10,352 nucleotides of DNA from Bacteroidales bacterium (lineage in GTDB: Bacteria; Bacteroidota; Bacteroidia; Bacteroidales; JAOZVK01): assembly GCA_029938185.1 (NCBI GenBank), contig JAOZVK010000167.1, forward strand, positions 1 through 10,352. The letters run 5' to 3'. Shown here one piece after another: positions 5,148 through 10,352 of the stretch. Position 1 is the stretch's first letter; each line of letters begins with the position of its first letter. Position numbers and translations under genes: made by a program. Below the pieces are notes generated by a model that worked only from the letters and a program-made list of their open reading frames with translations, was not told the DNA's origin and did not search any database.

Positions 5148-6545
5148 ATGACAGAACAATTACAAAAAGTGCTTAGCGAATCGAAAGTAGCACGTTGGAC
5201 AGCCTTATTATTTGTATCAATTACTCTGCTGACAGGATATTTCTTTGCAGATATAATGTCACCTCTAAAAACAATGATAATTGAAAACAAACAATTAAAT
5301 TGGAATAACAATGATTATGGCTTATATACTGGAGCTTACTCATGGTTTAATGTTTTCTTTTTAATGCTAATAATTGGAGGGATTATTCTTGATAGAAGTG
5401 GAATCAGATTTACAGGAATTAGCTTTTCAGTAGTAATGATTTTTGGGGCAGGTATCAATTATTATGCATTTACTGATAGTTTTTTAAATGGAGGTTTTGC
5501 TTATGAATTTTTAGATTCATTTTGGAAAAGTTACAGTCCATCATTAAAACTCGCTTCACTTGGATATGCTTTCTTTGGACTGGGTATTGAAATACTGGGG
5601 GTAACAGGCTCGCGTATTGTTGTTAAATGGTTCAAAGGCAAAGAGATGGCTTTTGCTATGGCTCTTCAAGTTGCATTAGGACGAATGGGAATGTTCTGGG
5701 TTTTTTGGCATGCACCTCGCATGGCAGGTAGTGAGCAAATTATATCAAGACCACTTGCATTTGGTGTTATAGTATTAGTAGTTGGTTTGGCAACATATTT
5801 AGTTTATTCTGTGATGGATTTTAAATTTGATAAAGAAACAAAAGTAGATTTATCAGATGAAGAAGAAGAGTTTAAACTAAGCGAAGTTAGTAAGTTGATG
5901 ACAAACAAAGCATTTTTGTATATAGCTTTTTTGTGTGTTCTTTTCTACTCAGCAGTTTTTCCGTTTATGAAATATGCATCGGACTTAATGGTAAACAAGT
6001 TTGGTGTTGCAGTAGAAACAGCTGGCGATATTCCGAGTCTTCTACCAATTGGAACAATGATACTCACACCTATATTTGGACTTTACCTTGATTATAAAGG
6101 AAAAAGTGCGAGCATTATGATACTCGGTTCTATATTATTGATAGTAGTACATTTGCTTTTTGCAATCGGTCCATCATCAGAACTATTGGCAATTGTGCTT
6201 ATGATTGTTTTAGGAATATCTTTTTCTTTAGTACCAGCAGCTATGTGGCCAGCTGTTCCTAAAATTGTAAGCGAACAATATCTTGGCTCTGCATATTCTC
6301 TTATTTTTTATATTCAAAACTGGGGGTTAATGGGTTTTCCAATGATAACAGGTTGGGCATTAGAATATTTTAATCCAGGAGTTACCGAACAAATAAAACA
6401 AGGTGTCAGTGCAACTTATGATTACACTATGCCAATGTTAATATTTACATTAACTGGTTTTTTCGGTTTAATTTTTGCTTTTTTGCTTAAAAAAGAGGAT
6501 AAATTAAAAGGATATGGGCTTGAATTACCTAACAAAGTAAGCTAA
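5148..6545 (+). CDS. Major facilitator superfamily transporter (MFSD1-like)
   Basis: This is a 465-aa polytopic inner-membrane protein with about 12 hydrophobic segments. The first is at about 17-37 and the last at about 430-447. A charged loop lies in the middle at about 225-250 (FDKETKVDLSDEEEEF). LDRSGIRFTG (81-90) after the second segment matches MFS motif A. WFKGKEMAFAMAL (161-173) and MWPAVPKIVSEQYLGSAYSLIFYIQNWG (residues 366-393) resemble the MFSD1 (dipeptide transporter) branch of the superfamily as I remember it. The substrate is not shown by the sequence; peptide or organic-anion transport is a guess. No enzyme gene is adjacent to suggest one. Family C and truncated family A repeats sit directly upstream, the hairpin ending 32 nt before the ATG. 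An inverted repeat with a T-run overlaps the stop codon. Confidence 0.92.
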   Translation: MTEQLQKVLSESKVARWTALLFVSITLLTGYFFADIMSPLKTMIIENKQLNWNNNDYGLYTGAYSWFNVFFLMLIIGGIILDRSGIRFTGISFSVVMIFGAGINYYAFTDSFLNGGFAYEFLDSFWKSYSPSLKLASLGYAFFGLGIEILGVTGSRIVVKWFKGKEMAFAMALQVALGRMGMFWVFWHAPRMAGSEQIISRPLAFGVIVLVVGLATYLVYSVMDFKFDKETKVDLSDEEEEFKLSEVSKLMTNKAFLYIAFLCVLFYSAVFPFMKYASDLMVNKFGVAVETAGDIPSLLPIGTMILTPIFGLYLDYKGKSASIMILGSILLIVVHLLFAIGPSSELLAIVLMIVLGISFSLVPAAMWPAVPKIVSEQYLGSAYSLIFYIQNWGLMGFPMITGWALEYFNPGVTEQIKQGVSATYDYTMPMLIFTLTGFFGLIFAFLLKKEDKLKGYGLELPNKVS

Positions 6546-6562
6546 AGTATTTTAGCATTTTT
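6541..6562 (+). terminator. Likely intrinsic terminator of the MFS gene
   Basis: GCTAAA (6541-6546) and TTTAGC (6551-6556) form a perfect 6-bp stem with a GTAT loop, followed by ATTTTT. The stem includes the stop codon of the transporter gene. A second, AT-only hairpin (AAAAAGT 6573-6579 / ACTTTTT 6587-6593, then further Ts) follows and could back it up. Confidence 0.55.
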
Positions 6563-6870
6563 CATAAATGTCAAAAAGTAGGTTACACTTTTTTTAATCT
6601 TAAAAACCTTATTTTTTATTTAAAACCTTAATAGAAAATAAATATGACCACGATTTCTTAAACCTTATTACCTTATTTATAATAGTTTAAATAAGATAAT
6701 AATGTTACTAATGACGATTAAACTTTATTTCTACTAAGGTTAAAACAAAAAAAAAAAAGGTTTTAAATCCAAAAAATGTCAAGCGATAAATGAAAAATAC
6801 CCGAAATTGTTACATTTTTTCTGTTTAAAACTGTTGGTGTGGCTCTGGGCTGGTGTTTTCACCTGCCGCT
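6563..6870. other. Non-coding convergent spacer with AAACCTTA motifs
   Basis: No gene is seen. AAAACCTTA occurs at 6603-6611 and 6622-6630, and AAACCTTA again near 6660-6667. Inverted forms TAAGGTTAAAA (6735-6745) and AAGGTTTTAAA (6757-6767) follow, the latter after a run of 12 A (6747-6758). The arms could fold on one another. GGTGTTTTCAC at 6852-6862 is the left arm of an inverted repeat enclosing copy B3. Confidence 0.5.
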
Positions 6871-7043
6871 AACTAGTGTAACAAGACGTAAGTTTCTTTA
6901 GTATTATTTAGACAGGATTAACAGGATTTACATGTTTAAAATCCTGTTAATCATGTAAATCCTGTCAAATTATTATATTTATAAACTTAAGCAATTTATG
7001 TCTTAATACACTAGTTGTTCCCTTATTGTCAAGTGAAAACACC
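6852..7043. repeat. Outer inverted repeat enclosing copy B3
   Basis: GGTGTTTTCAC (6852-6862) and GTGAAAACACC (7033-7043) are perfect 11-bp inverted arms about 170 bp apart. The element B3 palindrome lies between them, so the inverted symmetry is nested. Confidence 0.55.
6871..7016 (+). mobile_element. Family B palindromic MITE-like element, copy B3
   Basis: This is a 146-bp near-palindrome with perfect 10-bp ends AACTAGTGTA (6871-6880) and TACACTAGTT (7007-7016). The core (6911-6966) is GACAGGATTAACAGGATT and TACATG arms around TTTAAAATCCTGTTAAT. It has no reading frame. I found no flanking direct repeat, unlike B1. It is the most complete copy of the family in the window. Confidence 0.65.
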
Positions 7044-7092
7044 TGACAGATGCAACTTATTGATAAATAATTGTATCCAACTTCTGACAGGT
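7041..7092. repeat. Imperfect inverted repeat ACCTGACAG / CTGACAGGT
   Basis: The arms at 7041-7049 and 7084-7092 pair at 8 of 9 positions around an AT-rich centre. CTGACAG is also a direct repeat. It is non-coding and adjacent to the outer arm of the B3 region. Confidence 0.5.
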
Positions 7093-7176
7093 AACCTATT
7101 TTTATAAACAATTGAATGATAATGGTTTTTAAAAAAGCAAGGTTTTTTATGAAGTCTTTATATAATCAATTGATAA

Positions 7177-7194
7177 TTAGACGATTAAGTCTAA
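7177..7194 (-). other. Inverted repeat downstream of the response regulator
   Basis: TTAGAC (7177-7182) and GTCTAA (7189-7194) are perfect arms with a 6-nt loop, 23 nt beyond the regulator stop. No T-run follows in the direction of transcription, so a terminator role is doubtful. Confidence 0.25.
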
Positions 7195-7216
7195 ACAGTT
7201 TCGTTTGAGTGTTTAT

Positions 7217-8056
7217 TTATAATGATGAAAGAAACAATTGTAGGTTTTGGTCGGAAGCAAGTTGCAGTTTTTTACGTAAACGAGAACGTGCTACTTTAAT
7301 ACTACCGTAGTTTTGATACATGACAGCTGCAATATCTTTGGTGTTCATGCCTATTTTAAGAAATATGCAAAGTTTTAGTTCAGAAATTGTTAGTTTTGGA
7401 AACTTTTCAAGTAATTTTTTTTTAAAATCAGCATTTGTTGATTTAAATGAAAGTTCAAAGCGTTGCCAACTGTCTTGTTTAATTTTTTCATCAATTTCAA
7501 TAATAATTTGCCTAAAAATTTCGTTTACCTCTTCATCTGCTTCAATAATCTTACGGCGAAGTTTTTGTAATTGCTTTGTAACAGCTATATTAAATTTATT
7601 ATTCCTTATCAGTAACAGTGTATTTTCTGCAAGTTCTTTATTTTTATTTAAAATAATTTGATTGTGATATTCCTGCATTTTGAGAACTGACTGAATTCGT
7701 GCTGTAAATTCAAGACTGTCTATAGGTTTTCGGATAAAATCTTCGGCACCATTTTCAAATGCTTCAAATAAATTTGAAGAACCTGTCATCACTCCCGTAA
7801 CAATTATAACAGGTATTTTTTTCGTTTCCGAATTTGCTTTTAATTTTTTTAGGACTTCAAGTCCACTCATTTCAGGCATTTGCCAATCAAGTAAAATTAA
7901 ATTAGGACTTACTTTATCAAGAATCTCAAAGGCAAGTTTACCCGAACTTGCTGATAATAAATTATAATTAAAATTAATAGCTTTTACAAAATATTCCATT
8001 AATCTAATACTTTCATAAGAATCATCTATTAGCAGAATTTCTTTTTCTTTAATCAT
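7217..8056 (-). CDS. Orphan response regulator (REC domain + helical linker + HTH)
   Basis: The 279-aa protein starts with a complete receiver domain (5-125). It has the acidic pair D11/D12, phospho-acceptor D57 in LILLDWQMPEMSG, T87 and K110 in FIRKP. A long helical linker follows (about 126-200). The C-terminal domain (about 197-264) reads W..FELSFKSTNADFKKKLLEKFPKLT, then SELKLCIFLKIGMNTKDIAAVMYQ and VARSRLRKKL. This is the LuxR-like helix-turn-helix type found in many Bacteroidota regulators, so it probably binds DNA when phosphorylated. No histidine kinase gene is adjacent, so the partner is unknown. It is transcribed toward the MFS gene and away from the MobA-like gene. A degenerate family A element lies about 100 nt upstream. 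Confidence 0.92.
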   Translation of the reverse strand: MIKEKEILLIDDSYESIRLMEYFVKAINFNYNLLSASSGKLAFEILDKVSPNLILLDWQMPEMSGLEVLKKLKANSETKKIPVIIVTGVMTGSSNLFEAFENGAEDFIRKPIDSLEFTARIQSVLKMQEYHNQIILNKNKELAENTLLLIRNNKFNIAVTKQLQKLRRKIIEADEEVNEIFRQIIIEIDEKIKQDSWQRFELSFKSTNADFKKKLLEKFPKLTISELKLCIFLKIGMNTKDIAAVMYQNYGSIKVARSRLRKKLQLASDQNLQLFLSSL

Positions 8057-8151
8057 GGCTAATTTAAAAAATTTCTTTATATAAATGTTAATGACTATCC
8101 ACTTTCGTACCTTTGATTAAATTTGAAAACTTACAAATTAACATCTATAAT

Positions 8152-8254
8152 AAGGTTTTCTACCTATTTAATGTGGCTTACGCATTTTTATAAATCGCTA
8201 TCATATAGCTAATTGTATAAAAGAAATGCCGAAAAAACTTTTGTAAAACTACTT
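8152..8254 (+). repeat. Family A element, diverged copy A4
   Basis: AAGGTTTTCTACCTATTTA and ATGTGGCTTACGCATT match A1 with two changes in the hairpin. The middle (ATCGCTATCATATAG) is shared with A5 rather than A1, and the end is CTTTTGTAAAACTACTTA. The minus strand points toward the response regulator start about 96 nt away. Confidence 0.75.
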
Positions 8255-8366
8255 AATCTTTCTAAATAGCACCATTATCATGGTTTAACAATAGTTATAG
8301 TCCTTACGGATTTTTGATTACACAGGTCTAAATGTCTAAATATTTCATATCTTATATTTTATAAAA

Positions 8367-8957
8367 ATGAACATAGCATCAATAATATTATCTTCGGGTT
8401 TTTCAAAAAGAATGAATTTTCACAAAGCATTTCTAAGATGGAATGGTAAAATAAGTTTTGCTGAAAAGATTATTTGTGAATACAATAATATTAAATGTAA
8501 AAAAATAATTACTGTCTTAAATCAAGATGTATATGATTATTACAATAAAAACAAATATAGTTTTTTGAATAATACAAAAATTATAGTTAATAAATTTCCT
8601 CAAAAGGGACGTTTTTATTCAATAAAATTAGCAGCGCAGGAGATAAATAATATTGATTATTGCTTTATTCAAAATATTGATAATCCTTTTGTTGATAATG
8701 ATATGTTGAATGTATTATTGAATAACAAAAATAATAACGGGTATTCGAGCTTATTATTCAATAACAAAGGAGGACACCCTATTTTGATAAGCAAAGAAAT
8801 TATTGATAAAATAAATAAAACTGTTGAGTACAATTTAAATTTTAGATATTTTTTAAATCAGTTCGAAAGAATAAAAATAAATTATAATAATAAAAATATT
8901 CTTATTAACATAAATAGTATAGATGAGTATAAAAAATATTTTGGACGACCTACGTAA
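8367..8957 (+). CDS. MobA-like nucleotidyltransferase (NTP_transf_3 type)
   Basis: The 196-aa protein has the order of motifs seen in MobA/MocA-like enzymes that move a nucleotide onto molybdopterin or a related acceptor. SIILSSGFSKRMNFHKAFLRW (residues 5-25) matches the family signature LAAGxSxRMGxxKxLLxW, with LSSG for LAAG and N for G after RM. GRFYSIKLA (81-89) corresponds to the GxxxSlrxg segment. IDNPF (104-108) matches the metal-binding DxP region. GGHPIL (135-140) is the usual GHPV/I block, and NINSIDEYKKYF (181-192) replaces the common DIDTPEDY end. It is as long as stand-alone family members. No other molybdenum-cofactor or xanthine dehydrogenase gene is in view, so the acceptor is unknown. 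It starts at the first ATG, 310 nt from the divergent response regulator. Confidence 0.85.
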   Translation: MNIASIILSSGFSKRMNFHKAFLRWNGKISFAEKIICEYNNIKCKKIITVLNQDVYDYYNKNKYSFLNNTKIIVNKFPQKGRFYSIKLAAQEINNIDYCFIQNIDNPFVDNDMLNVLLNNKNNNGYSSLLFNNKGGHPILISKEIIDKINKTVEYNLNFRYFLNQFERIKINYNNKNILININSIDEYKKYFGRPT

Positions 8958-9044
8958 AGTTATCCGCTTTGTTAAACCGCATGTTTTCATGTCTTTATCG
9001 GGGCGTTAGCAAATATATACTATACATATAATCCCAAGCAAGTT

Positions 9045-9105
9045 ATCGTGCCATTATTATTGTGGCACGATATTGCAAATATCCAAACTTATGTGAGTAG
9101 CCAAA
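9045..9105 (+). repeat. Family D element, copy D1, with strong hairpin
   Basis: ATCGTGCCA (9045-9053) and TGGCACGAT (9063-9071) are perfect 9-bp arms. They are followed by ATTGCAAATATCCAA and GTGAGTAGCCAAA, which recur in D2 (9845-9925). The left end seen in D2 is not recognisable here. The hairpin lacks a T-run, so it is not a standard terminator for the MobA-like gene. Confidence 0.65.
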
Positions 9106-9189
9106 TTTAAAAAATCCTTGAACTTAAAGTTTTTAGGAATAGACTCATAATCAAGTTTTGTAAAAACACTTATGTACAAGCAAGGAAAA

Positions 9190-9212
9190 AAGGCTCAAAG
9201 AGCCATTTTTTT
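9190..9212 (-). terminator. Intrinsic terminator of the lipoprotein gene (bidirectional form)
   Basis: GGCTC (9192-9196) and GAGCC (9200-9204) form a GC-rich stem with a 3-nt loop immediately after the lipoprotein stop. A-run and T-run flank both sides, so on the minus strand the hairpin is followed by TTTTTT. It could also stop plus-strand transcripts from the MobA-like gene. This is the clearest terminator in the window. Confidence 0.85.
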
Positions 9213-9213
9213 C

Positions 9214-9714
9214 TTAGCTATCTTCAATTTTAAATTTATATTTTTCAGAAAACTTTTTCTGCATACTAATTAAACTATTTAATGCCTCAGTTATTTTTTT
9301 ACTCGTATCCTCAGCCAATTGTTTTGTTTTATTTACTTGTTCCTCACCAAATTCATCTTCAGGCAATTTCAAAAGATTTATTATTTCTTTATGTTCATTT
9401 TCAATAACAGATTTATATAATTCAAATAGTTTTATTGCTTCATCTCTAAAACTTGTACTACTTCCAAAAGCAGCCATAGAATTAACAACACTTATACCCG
9501 AATTTGCTTGTTTTAAAGCTGTATCGTATGCTTTATCCATTTCGTCTGGCTTATAGCTTTTGTATGTATTGTTCAAATCATTAATTTTGTTGTAAATCAA
9601 AGTTTGCTGGTCTATTATTTTATCATTATACTCAATTGCCTGTTCGGAAGTTGGACTACAAGCTGCTAATAAAACAAATGCAGAAATAAATAAAACACTT
9701 AAAAAATTCTTCAT
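9214..9714 (-). CDS. Small secreted lipoprotein, mostly helical
   Basis: The 166-aa precursor has a signal peptide ending in the lipobox LAAC (16-19), so C19 is the likely lipidated first residue of a roughly 148-aa mature protein. The residues after C19 are SPTSEQ, without an obvious acidic surface-export signal. The mature part is hydrophilic and looks alpha-helical throughout (YNDKIIDQQTLIYNKINDL..., EHKEIINLLKLPEDEFGEEQVNKTKQLAEDTSKKITEALNSL), like a small helical bundle. It reminds me of the LIC11966-type family of small surface lipoproteins, but I cannot verify this. The gene stands alone with a strong terminator at 9190-9212 and a family A element whose hairpin ends 28 nt before the ATG. 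13-bp inverted copies of a family D end flank the whole unit. Confidence 0.85.
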   Translation of the reverse strand: MKNFLSVLFISAFVLLAACSPTSEQAIEYNDKIIDQQTLIYNKINDLNNTYKSYKPDEMDKAYDTALKQANSGISVVNSMAAFGSSTSFRDEAIKLFELYKSVIENEHKEIINLLKLPEDEFGEEQVNKTKQLAEDTSKKITEALNSLISMQKKFSEKYKFKIEDS

Positions 9715-9741
9715 AATAATTTATTTAATTTATAAAAAAAT

Positions 9742-9836
9742 AAGGTCTATGACCTTTTTAATATTGTTTATATATTTTACAGATCGCTATAATACAGTCG
9801 TTTGTGAAAAATGTCGAAAGGTATTTTTTTGTAAAA
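9742..9836 (+). repeat. Family A element, diverged copy A5
   Basis: AAGGTCTATGACCTT (9742-9756) is a perfect inverted repeat replacing AAGGTCTTCGACCTA, so pairing is kept while the sequence changes. The middle (AGATCGCTATAATACAG) and end (TTTTTTGTAAAATA) resemble A4. The hairpin ends 28 nt before the lipoprotein ATG on the minus strand. Confidence 0.7.
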
Positions 9837-9844
9837 TATATTTT

Positions 9845-9925
9845 GGCTACTCACGTCTGCATATGTAATTGCAAGTATGTTATTGTGGTACAATATTGCA
9901 AATATCCAATTTTATGTGTGTAGCC
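9845..9925 (+). mobile_element. 81-bp MITE-like element D2 with 8-bp direct repeats
   Basis: The ends GGCTACTCAC (9845-9854) and GTGTGTAGCC (9916-9925) are inverted repeats matching at 9 of 10 positions. TATATTTT flanks both sides exactly (9837-9844 and 9926-9933), as a target duplication. The inside shares GCAAGTATGTTATTGTGG and ATATTGCAAATATCCAA with D1. It is too short to code for anything. Confidence 0.62.
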
Positions 9926-10001
9926 TATATTTTCATTGCAAAAATATAAAATTAGATTAAAACATGAAAAATAATATTAAAATTAAAAGCATAAAGCAAT
10001 A

Positions 10002-10063
10002 TTAGTGAAAGAAGTCATAAATTGATTAAGTTTACAAATGTAATAATTTGACAGGATTTACAT
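10002..10063 (-). repeat. Family B fragment B4
   Basis: The reverse complement reads ATGTAAATCCTGTCAAATTA, then TTTGTAAACTTAATCAATTTATGACTT. This matches the right half of B2 and B3. The other half of the palindrome is missing. Confidence 0.65.
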
Positions 10064-10129
10064 AATTAGGAATTGTTAAAAAATAACTTTCCGATTTGTT
10101 TTTTGTAAGATACATATTATGTGTAAACC

Positions 10130-10155
10130 AATTCGTAATTTATAATTCGTAATTT
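10130..10155 (+). repeat. AATTCGTAATTT direct repeat
   Basis: AATTCGTAATTT occurs exactly at 10130-10141 and 10144-10155, a 14-bp period. It is non-coding. Confidence 0.6.
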
Positions 10156-10211
10156 CCTTATTACTTGCGATTGTTTTAATAAAAAGAACTATTTTTGTGA
10201 GTTCTGATACT

Positions 10212-10289
10212 CTAAACGGTTATAGTTTTAACATTAACAAACTGTTATAAATTATTAATTAAAGTATTGTATAATTGAATAATTGTACC
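10212..10289 (+). repeat. Family C element, copy C2
   Basis: CTAAACGGTTATAGTTTTAAC and ACAAACTGTTAT match C1 closely. It runs directly into the 24-bp tandem array, whose first unit is the end of this element. Confidence 0.75.
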
Positions 10290-10352
10290 ATTGTATAATT
10301 GAATAATTGTACCATTGTATCATTGAATAATTGTACCATTGTATCATTGAAT
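10266..10352 (+). repeat. 24-bp tandem array, cut by the window edge
   Basis: There are three full units at 10266-10289, 10290-10313 and 10314-10337 plus a 15-nt partial unit. Each reads ATTGTATMATTGAATAATTG followed by TACC, where M is A in the first two units and C later. The single-copy version of this unit occurs in C1 and C3, so the array arose by expansion of the end of family C. Confidence 0.9.

Noticed and set aside
8255..8366. A molybdenum-cofactor riboswitch before the MobA-like gene
   Set aside because: The leader is AT-rich without the conserved GC-rich helices expected of that RNA.
9045..9071. Terminator of the MobA-like gene at the strong hairpin
   Set aside because: The stem is good, but no T-run follows and it belongs to repeat family D; the GGCTC hairpin at 9190-9212 is a better stop for both strands.
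10266..10352. CRISPR array at the right edge
   Set aside because: The units follow one another directly with no variable spacers and are 24-bp AT-rich repeats, so this is a minisatellite.

Overview
The window looks like an AT-rich chromosomal segment of a member of the Bacteroidota. The evidence is the very low GC, the ParA type (SNHKGGVGKTT / DMDPQAN), a response regulator whose C-terminal helix-turn-helix is of a kind common in that phylum, a short lipoprotein, and intergenic spacers packed with short dispersed repeats. I cannot assign an order or genus. No rRNA, tRNA or CRISPR array was seen.

Layout, left to right. (1) 57-620, minus: guanylate kinase (gmk), with a GTCGAAGACC-type hairpin sequence at both ends. 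(2) 913-1701, minus: an unrecognised 262-aa Rossmann/SAM-methyltransferase-like protein. (3) 2171-3307, plus: a ParA ATPase followed by an 89-aa protein that keeps only a ParB-like N-terminal KGLGSLI peptide plus a predicted coiled coil. It has no ParB nuclease-fold or DNA-binding domain. (4) 3751-4798, plus: two tandem 119-aa paralogues (61/119 identical without gaps by my count), then a 90-aa HNH-like zinc protein with a C-terminal membrane segment. A 16-codon remnant after the first paralogue suggests that the unit paralogue + HNH was duplicated and one HNH copy was lost. (5) 5148-6545, plus: an MFS transporter. (6) 7217-8056, minus: an orphan response regulator. (7) 8367-8957, plus: a MobA-like nucleotidyltransferase. 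(8) 9214-9714, minus: a small lipoprotein with a clear intrinsic terminator.

The spacers are the most unusual part, with at least four repeat families. Family A (about 100 bp) ends in a GGTCGAAGACC hairpin, and five genes carry the hairpin or the longer element 27-96 nt upstream of their starts in the same orientation. Family B is palindromic around ACAGGATTTACATG. Copy B1 (661-796) has 13-bp imperfect terminal inverted repeats and 11-bp flanking direct repeats, as if it had inserted into a family A hairpin. Family C (about 85 bp) lies before two genes and becomes a 24-bp tandem array at the right edge. Family D includes an 81-bp element (9845-9925) with terminal inverted repeats and an 8-bp direct repeat.

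The genes do not form one pathway. The plausible functional units are the ParA/partner pair (positioning or segregation of an unknown cargo) and the duplicated 119-aa/HNH module, whose function I cannot name. Both, and the oriented family A repeat, are the best candidates for something undescribed.
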